Assembly: GCF_015223065.1 (NCBI RefSeq)
Contig: NZ_JADFBY010000008.1
Span: forward strand, 62,001-126,000
Direction of reading: 5' to 3'
DNA length: 64,000 bases
DNA from: Mucilaginibacter sp. JRF
GTDB taxonomy: Bacteria; Bacteroidota; Bacteroidia; Sphingobacteriales; Sphingobacteriaceae
A program made the position numbers and the translations under genes. The notes beneath the pieces were generated by a model. The model saw nothing but the letters and a program-made list of their open reading frames with translations, was not told where the DNA came from and searched no databases. Numbering within the stretch: position 1 is the stretch's first letter; each line of letters opens with the position of its first letter. Shown piece by piece: positions 17,714 through 25,468 of the stretch.

Positions 17714-19558
17714 ATGTTATTGTACATTCGCAGCTTGGATCAGAAAGAATATTTTGATAATCTGCTGGCCTTGCTTCAGGCAGAACAAGCGACAGACGAA
17801 GCTTCATTTGCCAGCCTTAGCGCAGGTACATCTGCCGCGCAGCGGCGCGCTTCGGGTATATGTTGGTACCCGATAGCCATACGCAATACCGAACCTACAC
17901 GGGGCGATTACCTAAGCGTTGAAGTTGAGCGCACAAACAATAAGGAACTTGCGCACCAGTTTCGGTTCAGCAGCCAGGTTTCACTGTTCTCCAATCATAA
18001 TCCGCAGGATCGTGTTAGCGGTACGGTTACTTATCTTGGTGGCGACCGCATGAGAATAACCCTGCTTACCGAGGAATTGCCTGATTGGGCAGATCAGGGT
18101 AAGCTGGGTATTGACCTGTTGTTTGATGCTTATAGCTACAAGGAAATGCGCAATGCCCTGATAGCCGCCACAAAAACTAATAACCGTTTGATACGGGTGC
18201 TTACCGGGCAGGATAAGCCAGAATTTAAACCTGCTGATTATAAGAACGGGCAATTAAACACATCCCAGGAGGCAGCGGTTCGTTCGGTTCTTGGCGTGCA
18301 GGATGTGAGTGTTATTCACGGCCCGCCCGGAACAGGTAAAACAACAACCCTTGTAGCCGCTATTACAGCATTGATAGCCGGCAATCAACAGCAAATATTA
18401 GTTGTAGCACCCAGCAATACAGCCGTAGATTTACTTAGCGAAAAACTGGCTGAACAAGGTTTAAATGTTTTGCGGATAGGTAATCCCGCGAGGGTTAATG
18501 ATCGCCTGCAACAGCTAACACTGGATGCCCGTGTTGTAGCGCATGCGGATATGAAAGAAGCCAAAAAACTCCGTAAAAAAGCAGCCGAATTCAAAAACAT
18601 GGCGCATAAATACAAGCGCAGTTTTGGCAAGGCCGAGCGTGAGCAGCGCAAAGCTTTGTTTGATGAGGCACACCGCATAATGCGAGATGTAAGCCGGATA
18701 GAGGAGTTTGTTAGTGAGGAGGTGATCAAGAAAGCACAAGTTATAACGGCCACGCTTGTAGGCGCTGGTCATTACAGCATAAGCAAACTTAATTTTAACA
18801 CTGTGGTGATGGATGAAGCCGGACAGGCGTTGGAAGCGGCGGCCTGGATACCCATACTTAAAGCAGAACGCGTTATTCTTGCAGGCGACCACATGCAGCT
18901 GCCCCCTACCGTTAAATCAGGAACCAGTGAACTGACCACAACCTTGCTTGAAAAGTGCGTGAACTTACATCCCGAAGCGGTTAGCTTGTTGAACGAACAA
19001 TACCGGATGAATACTGCGATAATGGGATTCTCATCACATCAATTTTATAATGATAAGTTGACCGCTCACTCTACAGTAGCCAACCGCTTATTGACGGCCG
19101 ATGATAAGCCTTTCACTTTTATTGATACCGCAGGTACCGGATATGATGAGGTAACAGAAGGCACCAGTATTTCCAACCCGGAAGAAGCGGCTTTTATTGC
19201 CCGGCATATCCAATTAATGAATTACGATGGGGTAATTGTAGCGGTTATAGCCCCGTACCGGGAACAGGTAGTTAAGCTAAAAGATCTGTTGGCGGATGTT
19301 GCTGTTGATATAAATACAGTAGATGGCTTTCAGGGCCAGGAACGGGATGTGATCTACATATCCCTCACCCGCAGTAATGCCGAGGGCAGCATCGGCTTTC
19401 TATCAGATTATCGGCGCATGAACGTAGCCATAACACGTGCCCGCTTAAAACTGGTATTGGTGGGCGACAGCGCTACCCTATCGCGCACACCTTTTTATAA
19501 TGAGCTTATTGCCTATGCCGAAAGTTTAGGCGGTTACCAAAGCGTTTGGGAATATTAA
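17714..19558 (+). CDS. UPF1/IGHMBP2-like superfamily 1B DNA/RNA helicase
   Basis: A 614-residue helicase of the DNA2/NAM7 type. An N-terminal OB-like region is followed by Walker A GPPGTGKTTT, motif Ia VVAPSNTAVDLL, motif II VVMDEAGQALE, motif III LAGDHMQLPPTV, motif IV LNEQYRMN, motif V VDGFQGQERDVIYISLTRS and motif VI RRMNVAITRARLKLVLVG. A coiled insertion rich in Lys and Arg (about residues 270-330) corresponds to domain 1B. It would translocate 5'-3' on single-stranded nucleic acid in the cytoplasm. The ATG at 17714 is preferred over the TTG two codons upstream. No operon partner: the neighbours point away or converge. Confidence 0.92.
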   Translation: MLLYIRSLDQKEYFDNLLALLQAEQATDEASFASLSAGTSAAQRRASGICWYPIAIRNTEPTRGDYLSVEVERTNNKELAHQFRFSSQVSLFSNHNPQDRVSGTVTYLGGDRMRITLLTEELPDWADQGKLGIDLLFDAYSYKEMRNALIAATKTNNRLIRVLTGQDKPEFKPADYKNGQLNTSQEAAVRSVLGVQDVSVIHGPPGTGKTTTLVAAITALIAGNQQQILVVAPSNTAVDLLSEKLAEQGLNVLRIGNPARVNDRLQQLTLDARVVAHADMKEAKKLRKKAAEFKNMAHKYKRSFGKAEREQRKALFDEAHRIMRDVSRIEEFVSEEVIKKAQVITATLVGAGHYSISKLNFNTVVMDEAGQALEAAAWIPILKAERVILAGDHMQLPPTVKSGTSELTTTLLEKCVNLHPEAVSLLNEQYRMNTAIMGFSSHQFYNDKLTAHSTVANRLLTADDKPFTFIDTAGTGYDEVTEGTSISNPEEAAFIARHIQLMNYDGVIVAVIAPYREQVVKLKDLLADVAVDINTVDGFQGQERDVIYISLTRSNAEGSIGFLSDYRRMNVAITRARLKLVLVGDSATLSRTPFYNELIAYAESLGGYQSVWEY

Positions 19559-19603
19559 GGCCTGTTGCACAGATAACCGACAATTACTTCATTAAACAAA
19601 CAA

Positions 19604-19939
19604 CTAATTATCCGCATACACCACAACATAATTACACCCATTCTCAAATCTGTTTTTGATGATAAGGTCTTCGCGGACGAGGATGCGCAGGATGTTGTAT
19701 ACCGATGTTATGCTGATACAAACATTGCGCTCTTTCAGGTATATCCAAAATTCTTCGGGGTTTGATACGGTACCTAAAAGGCAGAGCGCGGTAACGAAGG
19801 CCATCCTTTTATCATTTATACGATAACCTTTGTTAACAAGCTCCGCTATCATGGCATTCCGGGTTTCTGATATCGCGTTTCCACTATTCATTATCACGTT
19901 TGCTTGTGCGCCTGGTGCTTTATGTTGATCTGGTTGCAT
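19604..19939 (-). CDS. Truncated Fur-family regulator (DNA-binding domain only)
   Basis: A 111-residue protein whose central and C-terminal part aligns by eye with the Fur winged helix: GYRINDKRMAFVTALCLLG corresponds to the usual RxTxQRxAVLxxL start, and ISITSVYNILRILVREDLI to the recognition helix SxxTVYRxLxxLxxxGLI. It stops at the wing (ENGCNYVVVYADN); the dimerisation domain and the His/Cys/Asp metal ligands of normal 130-170 residue Fur proteins are missing. It starts one base after the heme oxygenase stop, so they are co-transcribed. It may be a heme- or partner-dependent regulator of this locus. The stop codon is intact, so it is not obviously a pseudogene. Confidence 0.7.
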   Translation of the reverse strand: MQPDQHKAPGAQANVIMNSGNAISETRNAMIAELVNKGYRINDKRMAFVTALCLLGTVSNPEEFWIYLKERNVCISITSVYNILRILVREDLIIKNRFENGCNYVVVYADN

Positions 19940-19940
19940 A

Positions 19941-20501
19941 TTAAACCACCTTCTCTACATTAAATATCTTCGAGAAATTAGAGAATGTTTCATCGGCAGC
20001 ACCAATCACTTCTTGTTGCTGTGTTTCTGTTGATGCTGCATTGTTAAGGATAGCCGTGAAGGTAGCCCACATTTGTCCGGTGTTTTCGCCATAGCCCGAA
20101 AAAAACGAGAATCCATTTTGTAAGCCGCCTTTTTTAAGCATCTGCACAATATATGGCCCGCCCATTATGGAGCCCTCCATTACATACAAAGCACCAAGAG
20201 CCTGTAGCGTATTACTGATAGTTGGTACAACAACCGGAGGAAGATCGTTTACCGAGAAGCCCAGCTCTTGTATATCAGTCGCGATGGCGTTAGCATGCCT
20301 TCTGTTAGCCCAATCGGGTATTACACTTTCATTAATATAAGTTGCGATAGCATTTTCAATAGCGCTGAAGTAGGCGTAAAAATATTTTAAAAGGTCGGCA
20401 TAATCCTCATTACTGCGGATAGCTTTTAGTCTGCGTACAACCTTTCCTTCTAACTCCTGGTGTGCTGAGTGGGTTTCTGCTTTAATATTTGTACTTAACA
20501 T
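19941..20501 (-). CDS. Biliverdin-producing heme oxygenase
   Basis: A 186-residue all-helical protein of the bacterial heme oxygenase family, which opens heme to biliverdin, CO and iron in the cytoplasm. The proximal histidine is most likely His14 (ETHSAHQELE). The segment TLQALGALYVMEGSIMGG matches the family's GxxYVxEGSxxGG core, and FSFFSGYGEN provides the distal glycine-containing helix. Length is close to HemO/PigA (about 200). It lies immediately before the Fur-like gene and 56 bases after the S41 protease gene, at the end of the heme-uptake cluster, which fits iron release from imported heme. Confidence 0.88.
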   Translation of the reverse strand: MLSTNIKAETHSAHQELEGKVVRRLKAIRSNEDYADLLKYFYAYFSAIENAIATYINESVIPDWANRRHANAIATDIQELGFSVNDLPPVVVPTISNTLQALGALYVMEGSIMGGPYIVQMLKKGGLQNGFSFFSGYGENTGQMWATFTAILNNAASTETQQQEVIGAADETFSNFSKIFNVEKVV

Positions 20502-20557
20502 TTTTGATCGTTTTTTAATAAATGATATGCTGATTAGCAGCCATTTTCGGGGATGCT

Positions 20558-21859
20558 TCAGTTATTAGCTCTGTTTAATTTCAGCCTGTTCTCAATTAAA
20601 ATATTGAAAGGTTTACTTTGCGTATTATTTACTGATGTATTCTTCTTTGTTGTATTTGTTATTACAGGCTCAACATTTGCGTTAGTGGCCGAACCACTAA
20701 TCGCATTCAATACCTTTTTCAGGCAAGTTTCATTGGGGTCGCCTAATTCATATTGATTATCAGGTATGGCTTCCATATCAACGGCCATGCCTTCAAAATA
20801 GTCCGACCAGCCATCGGCATTGCTGATCAAAAAGCTGCTCATGTAAAAAGTATACTTATCTATCACCACTCCAAAAAAACCAACCGGTTTTCCGTAAGTT
20901 TTGGTACCGGCAAGCTTTACGTTGAAGTAAGGTTTCAAGCAACTGATCAGCAGCTCGCTGGCCGATGCTGTTGAGCACGAAACAATGAAGTATACATTTT
21001 TAACACCCTCTAATGCGCCTTTTTTGCTAAAGGTATAGGTGTTGCCCTTGGCGGTAAAATCAACATCGGCCATGGTTGCCGCCCGGCCCTGGTACATTAC
21101 CGGTTGCCCCGCAGCATCCAGGTAAGGTTGATGCCTTAGTATGGTAGCCTTACCCTGCTGCATCAAAGTATTAAAGTGCTCAGCATACATTACCCTACCG
21201 TTTATTGATGACGGAGCGATCAGGTTGGCCACATATTCGGCTGTTTCTACATAGCCTCCTCCGTTGCTTCGCAGGTCTATCACAACATCAGTTGGGTTTG
21301 CTGTGGCTATTTGCGCGAAGGCCTCGTCCAGATAACCCTGTGCGGTAGTTAGCCTTGGGAACCATGCAAGCGCTACATACCCTACCTGTCGGCCACCGGC
21401 AGATACGATGGCTGTTTTTAAAACAGGATCATCAGGCAATGCGGGGGCAGGGTCAAGCGCCTGGTAACCGCCACCTGTATTACCATCAATAAGGTATGAG
21501 TATTTGGGCGTGTTCGCTACCTGCGATTGTTCGTAGGGTTTTGCCGTTGCCGGATTAAGCTTTAACTGGGTAATATCAAACAGTTCGGTATGGAAAGCAT
21601 CAACATCCGTGGCTATACCGCTATACTTGTTTCGGGGATCAAAATCGGCATAGGTTGGCAAGGCATCATGCCATAGGTAAACCTGCCGGGCATATAAAAA
21701 AATCGAATCAAGGGTGAATTGTCTCCTTGTTCCCGTAACCGGCGAAACTATTTCTTCAACATCCGGCGAGCTTGGTTGCCCCTCTTTTTTGCAGGATGAA
21801 AATGCGATCATCCCAACAGCAATTACTAAAAGAGCGGTGGTTCTAATGATCATTTTCAT
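20558..21859 (-). CDS. S41-family serine protease lipoprotein, no visible PDZ domain
   Basis: A 433-residue lipoprotein (lipobox AFSSC, Cys23, with the start set at 21859; an ATG at 21883 would add eight residues before the signal peptide). The tail-specific protease core is clear: VVIDLRSNGGGY at about 191-203, nucleophile Ser299 in STASASELL, and Lys324 in TKTYGKPVG as general base. The segment before the core is short and I cannot place a PDZ domain, unlike CtpA/Tsp. Bacteroidota relatives sit in the envelope. Its place between HmuY genes and heme oxygenase suggests work on hemoproteins or on the HmuY lipoproteins; that is inference. Confidence 0.85.
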   Translation of the reverse strand: MKMIIRTTALLVIAVGMIAFSSCKKEGQPSSPDVEEIVSPVTGTRRQFTLDSIFLYARQVYLWHDALPTYADFDPRNKYSGIATDVDAFHTELFDITQLKLNPATAKPYEQSQVANTPKYSYLIDGNTGGGYQALDPAPALPDDPVLKTAIVSAGGRQVGYVALAWFPRLTTAQGYLDEAFAQIATANPTDVVIDLRSNGGGYVETAEYVANLIAPSSINGRVMYAEHFNTLMQQGKATILRHQPYLDAAGQPVMYQGRAATMADVDFTAKGNTYTFSKKGALEGVKNVYFIVSCSTASASELLISCLKPYFNVKLAGTKTYGKPVGFFGVVIDKYTFYMSSFLISNADGWSDYFEGMAVDMEAIPDNQYELGDPNETCLKKVLNAISGSATNANVEPVITNTTKKNTSVNNTQSKPFNILIENRLKLNRANN

Positions 21860-21910
21860 ATATCCCGCAAAAGCTGTAATCATCAGATTTATAATATTTT
21901 ATCAAGATGA

Positions 21911-22636
21911 TTAATTGGTTTTAACATCAGTACTACCTGCTTTGGCTATGATGTACCTGAAACTAAGGAAACCTGTTTTTGAACTCGCGCTGTTATCTTC
22001 GGCCTTGGTATCCATACAGTTAACAAACTGAAATTTAACATAGCGGCCATCAGTCAGTTTAAAAATGTATGTTCTGTCGGCAGCCGGTTCAAAATACAAG
22101 GCTTCGCCGGTTTCTGTGTTAGATACCTGCCATGCCCAATTGAACAGGTAATCTTTTTGTGTAGGTTCGTTTGTTACTCCTACCGACCAGGCTTCGTTAA
22201 AATTCAATCCTGATGACACTGCTGATACATCTTCAAAACTTTGATTAACCCCGGATACCAAAACCCTTGAGTCATTCCCGTACCAGTTCATTTCCTGGTT
22301 AAATTCAACCTCTCCGTTATTTAACCAAACAAGCACTCCCGATCTGAATACAATATCCCATGTAGCAGGTGGCTCATCCCGCAAATTCCCGGTAAATTTG
22401 GCTTCATCAAAACTGTAAAAATCGTATAACCTGGCGTTGCTTCTGGTCATATCAATAGGGTAATTGGTTACCTCAACCATCCCATTAGTGTACTTTTTAG
22501 TGTATTGGTCAACCTGTTCAAATTCAGGTTCAGTAGGTTTATCTTCACCTTTGGGTTCAGTAGCATCGTCTTTTTTGCAGGCGCTAAAAGCCAGGATGAA
22601 TAGTGTAATAATGGGTAAGCGTTTAAACATTTTCAT
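21911..22636 (-). CDS. HmuY-like heme-binding lipoprotein (paralogue E)
   Basis: A 241-residue lipoprotein, lipobox FSAC followed by KKDD. The HmuY fold is recognisable from ATWDIVFRSGVLVWLNN in the middle and ADRTYIFKLTDGRYVKFQF near 190, ending in LSFRYIIAKAGSTDVKTN. HmuY proteins bind heme on the cell surface and hand it to the TonB receptor. This copy differs from the others in the segment before ADRTYIFK: the histidine or methionine found there in the others is replaced by WAWQVSNTETGEALYFEP, so its ligand set, or even its ligand, may differ. A strong hairpin (22658-22688) separates it from the preceding HmuY gene. Confidence 0.8.
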   Translation of the reverse strand: MKMFKRLPIITLFILAFSACKKDDATEPKGEDKPTEPEFEQVDQYTKKYTNGMVEVTNYPIDMTRSNARLYDFYSFDEAKFTGNLRDEPPATWDIVFRSGVLVWLNNGEVEFNQEMNWYGNDSRVLVSGVNQSFEDVSAVSSGLNFNEAWSVGVTNEPTQKDYLFNWAWQVSNTETGEALYFEPAADRTYIFKLTDGRYVKFQFVNCMDTKAEDNSASSKTGFLSFRYIIAKAGSTDVKTN

Positions 22637-22657
22637 TGCATTTGCTTGTTTTTAAGA

Positions 22658-22688
22658 AATTCGCCCGGTATCTGGTGCCGGGCGAATT
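22658..22688. terminator. GC-rich hairpin between two HmuY genes
   Basis: Perfect 11-base inverted repeat, AATTCGCCCGG at 22658-22668 and its complement at 22678-22688, with a 9-base loop. It is 13 bases after the stop of HmuY-D. The minus-strand tail is TCTTAAAAAC, a weak U-tract, so it may be a partial terminator or a 3'-end stabiliser within the operon. Confidence 0.5.
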
Positions 22689-22701
22689 ATTGTTTAATTG
22701 A

Positions 22702-23556
22702 TTATAGGGTACCTAATTTTTTGTACTCGAATTTTAACCAAGAATAATCAGCAGGAGGATTTGCAGTGTTATCACCCGGTTCGTAAGGAGCGCCGTTTTT
22801 GTATACATTGATGAAGTGTACCGCGTAAACATTGTCGGCAGCATCTTTAACCAATACAGTACGATCAGTAAGCGGGTTAACCTGGTGGTTGGTGAAATAG
22901 TAGTTGAACCAGCCTGAAACACCACCCTGATTGGTGTAAACATCAGAATAAACAATATTGTTATGCCCGAACGGATAAGTAGCGATCAGTTTGGCTTTGC
23001 CTGAAGGCAACGCGGTATCATTCCATACTGAAGCTGCATAGCCTTTTACTGTAGAGAATGGCTCATTTACATAACGGATATCAGAAACGTTACCTGAACT
23101 TGTATTCTTGTTCAAATAAGCATTTGCTGTACTTGAGAATGAAATATCCCAAACGCCGTTTGATGGTGGAGTTGTAGTTGTAGCGCCCTTTTTGTTATCG
23201 TTAAGGCTAAAATCGAAATAGTAAGTACCGTTAGGGCGGTGGTACACCGAGTCAGGGTGGGTGTAAAGGCCCTGATCAACAAAATAGTTGGTAACAGTGT
23301 AAATGGCTCCGGTGCTGCTTTGGCCTACTGTACCTGTTGCGTTGGTAAGGTTTAGCGAGCTGCCAGGGTTTGGTGCCAGGGCGGTTTCGGTATTTAGTTT
23401 TAAACCCTCAGATGCAGGTGCTTCTACCTGATCTTTTTTACAAGATGCAAAAATTGTTGTAGTGGCGATGATAGCCAACAGAGCGAATTTGTTGATCTTT
23501 TTTGTAAATTTGCTTTGGGTTTGCTGGTGTTGTACACCTGTTTCAAATTGTAACAT
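22702..23556 (-). CDS. HmuY-like heme-binding lipoprotein (paralogue D)
   Basis: A 284-residue lipoprotein with an unusually long n-region (about 20 polar residues) before the hydrophobic core and lipobox FASC, followed by KKDQ. HmuY features include GTYYFDFSLNDNKKGA, GVWDISFSSTANAYLN, GWFNYYFTNHQVNPLTDRTVLVKD and WLKFEYKKL at the end. A histidine (NHQ) is placed just before the DRTVLVK strand, where other HmuY proteins carry an axial-ligand candidate. It is preceded by a 223-base leader and followed by a hairpin, unlike its tightly packed neighbours, and may be a separate transcription unit. No other ATG is available for a shorter n-region. Confidence 0.78.
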   Translation of the reverse strand: MLQFETGVQHQQTQSKFTKKINKFALLAIIATTTIFASCKKDQVEAPASEGLKLNTETALAPNPGSSLNLTNATGTVGQSSTGAIYTVTNYFVDQGLYTHPDSVYHRPNGTYYFDFSLNDNKKGATTTTPPSNGVWDISFSSTANAYLNKNTSSGNVSDIRYVNEPFSTVKGYAASVWNDTALPSGKAKLIATYPFGHNNIVYSDVYTNQGGVSGWFNYYFTNHQVNPLTDRTVLVKDAADNVYAVHFINVYKNGAPYEPGDNTANPPADYSWLKFEYKKLGTL

Positions 23557-23779
23557 GTTTTTAAATTTTAGTTTGAAGGACTATTTTTTAATTTACGCAG
23601 CATCAAAACCATTTCAATGCCACCGGCTTGAAGGATCGGGGCGTCAATTCGTCACAATTGCCACCTGATTCTTTGAGCATGTCGGCCTGCCCGAGGCCTG
23701 TGAACCGGCAAAAGCCACCTACAGTAAAGAATTTCTTTTTTGCGCAAAACCTGTAAGTACAGTTACCCGGTTCGGTATC
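23557..23779 (-). other. 223-base GC-rich leader, candidate structured RNA or repeat
   Basis: Gene-free stretch between HmuY-C and HmuY-D. The part from about 23625 to 23725 is richer in G and C than its flanks and holds several short inverted repeats, including GGCCT/AGGCC at 23684-23698 and CAATT/AATTG near 23645. GGTGGC occurs three times on the minus strand. I could not match cobalamin, TPP or SAM riboswitch core motifs. It could be a cis-regulatory RNA for HmuY-D, a dispersed repeat, or decayed coding sequence. Confidence 0.35.
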
Positions 23780-24586
23780 TTATCGTGTTTTAATATTGTT
23801 GCTTCCGGCTGTTTGCTGTATAAAATACTTATAAGTAAAAAACGGTGCCGGGTACTCGTATTTGTCTTTCACCGTACCGGGTTTAGGGTTGCTTCTGTAT
23901 AAATTTTGAAGCTGAAATTTCACCCTGCGCCCATCTTTCAGATAAATAATGTTGGTTTTATTCTCGTAGGCGGTTAGTATATGCCTTGCCATTTCGTACT
24001 CGCCCCAACTGTTACCATTAGGCACCATTGATACAGCCAGGTTAGTCACCTTAGTTAACCCCGCGGGGATGGCCGGCACCTCGTCAAGCTGATCGAACGG
24101 GGTGGCTATTGTACGTATCAGGCCTTTTTCAAACTCATCGTTATAGTTTACACTGATGGTTGAGTTATATATATCATTAAAATTGATGTGCCAGTTATCG
24201 GTAAGCCCGGCCTCAACATCAGCCCTGGCCACGGTATCGCGGGTATCAAAATTAAAATACACCGGCTGCGCGGCTACTGAACCATGGGTTTGATCGGCAG
24301 GCCAGTCAACAACATATACTACCTGGAATTTTTCATCAAAGAAAACGTAGCCCTTACCTTGTTTGGTTTCGTAGTTATCTTGCTCGTACACACCGTTAAC
24401 AGGTATCACCTGGCGGTAGCTATAATCTAAGGTTTTAACAAGCTTGGCTCGCACGGGCACCCAGGCAGCCTCGGCCTTAAATCCAACTTCTTCGGGTTCG
24501 GGTTGAGGTTGCACATCGCTGCTTTTTGAGCAACTTGCCAGTATTACCGGTGCTATAAAGGCGATAAGCCAGGTTTTAAATTTCAT
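23780..24586 (-). CDS. HmuY-like heme-binding lipoprotein (paralogue C)
   Basis: A 268-residue lipoprotein with lipobox LASC (Cys19) and SKSSDVQ after it. The HmuY core appears as NWHINFNDIYNSTISVNYND, then YEMARHILTAYENKTNIIYLKDGRRVKFQLQNLY, and FFTYKYFIQQ near the end. Both Met and His are available in EMARHILT, the region expected to bind heme iron. It has a longer N-terminal portion than copies A and E, with YVFFDEKFQVVYVVDWPAD. It begins 35 bases after HmuY-B and precedes the 223-base leader, so it may be the last gene of the first transcript segment. Confidence 0.8.
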   Translation of the reverse strand: MKFKTWLIAFIAPVILASCSKSSDVQPQPEPEEVGFKAEAAWVPVRAKLVKTLDYSYRQVIPVNGVYEQDNYETKQGKGYVFFDEKFQVVYVVDWPADQTHGSVAAQPVYFNFDTRDTVARADVEAGLTDNWHINFNDIYNSTISVNYNDEFEKGLIRTIATPFDQLDEVPAIPAGLTKVTNLAVSMVPNGNSWGEYEMARHILTAYENKTNIIYLKDGRRVKFQLQNLYRSNPKPGTVKDKYEYPAPFFTYKYFIQQTAGSNNIKTR

Positions 24587-24621
24587 GTTATTGTAAGTGT
24601 ATGGTATAGTAAAAATTAATG

Positions 24622-25467
24622 TTATTTGATGGTGCTAAAGTCTTTGCTGCCATCCTTAAGTATGGTGTATTTAAAACTGATGTAAGGCGCTATGTTATCG
24701 CGGTCGGGGTTTTCGGGTTTGCCTTTATAAAAGCTGTATAAAATAACCTTGGCGTAATTGCCCTTAGCTGTTTTTATAATAAATGGCCGGGCCATGTTAT
24801 ATACCACATGCGATTTTTTAGGATTACCGGGTGCCATATTCCCATAAAAATCATAGTACGCGTAACCATCTCCGCTGGCTAAAAAGTGATCAAGACCCAG
24901 CGCGCCATAAAAATCGAACTTATCATCGCTTACCGGCACTACCGATACTTTATTGTAAGCCTCATTCAGGTACTCAAAGGGTATGGGCACCGTAACCGGG
25001 GTATGCGTAGTTGGGTTATAGTATTTCTGGTCAACCTCCGGGTCAACAACCAGGTAGAACATACCACGGGCAGGGCTGCCATAACCCGGGTTACTGCCCC
25101 CGCTCTCGTACTTTACGCTGCCGTTGTTAGCCCAGATGGTGCTGTTGTAAACACCGGCAAAGGCTATGTCCCACTTATCGGTATTGGCATATTCCTTGGG
25201 TATCGTGCGGCCATCTTCAAGGCTGTAGTAAACCGTGTTAAAGCCGCCATCATCCGTAATATCTTTTCCGTCCATAGTTTTGGTGAGATCGCCGGGCAGG
25301 TCGTTCACAGTATACTCACCGCTGGCAGTAACGGTTATTTCATCTAAGGGAGGTAATATGGTTTCGGCCTCCGCGTCGTCCTTTTTTGAACATGATAGCA
25401 GCACAAGACAACCAACAAGGCCAAACATTATTTTTGCTTTATAGTAAGTATTGAGGTACATGATCAA
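24622..25467 (-). CDS. HmuY-like heme-binding lipoprotein (paralogue B)
   Basis: A 281-residue lipoprotein with lipobox LLSC followed by SKKDDAEAE, which fits the acidic surface-export signals known for Bacteroidota lipoproteins. The HmuY core is seen in KWDIAFAGVYNSTIWANNGS and HVVYNMARPFIIKTAKGNYAKVILYSFY, ending PYISFKYTILKDGS. It contains an extra loop (about residues 125-165) with a Pro- and Tyr-rich stretch not present in copy A. Its ATG is one base after the copy A stop codon, so translation is probably coupled. The candidate ligands are the His and Met of HVVYNMARP. Confidence 0.82.
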   Translation of the reverse strand: MIMYLNTYYKAKIMFGLVGCLVLLSCSKKDDAEAETILPPLDEITVTASGEYTVNDLPGDLTKTMDGKDITDDGGFNTVYYSLEDGRTIPKEYANTDKWDIAFAGVYNSTIWANNGSVKYESGGSNPGYGSPARGMFYLVVDPEVDQKYYNPTTHTPVTVPIPFEYLNEAYNKVSVVPVSDDKFDFYGALGLDHFLASGDGYAYYDFYGNMAPGNPKKSHVVYNMARPFIIKTAKGNYAKVILYSFYKGKPENPDRDNIAPYISFKYTILKDGSKDFSTIK

Positions 25468-25468
25468 T

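Noticed and set aside
23557..23779. Cobalamin, TPP or SAM riboswitch
   Set aside because: None of the conserved cores (B12 box GCCACTG with AGCCAGGAGACC, THI box CTGAGA, SAM-I GGCAACC) could be found on either strand.
24886..25347. A 153-residue plus-strand open frame opposite HmuY-B
   Set aside because: Lies wholly within a convincing lipoprotein gene on the other strand; no motif or promoter.
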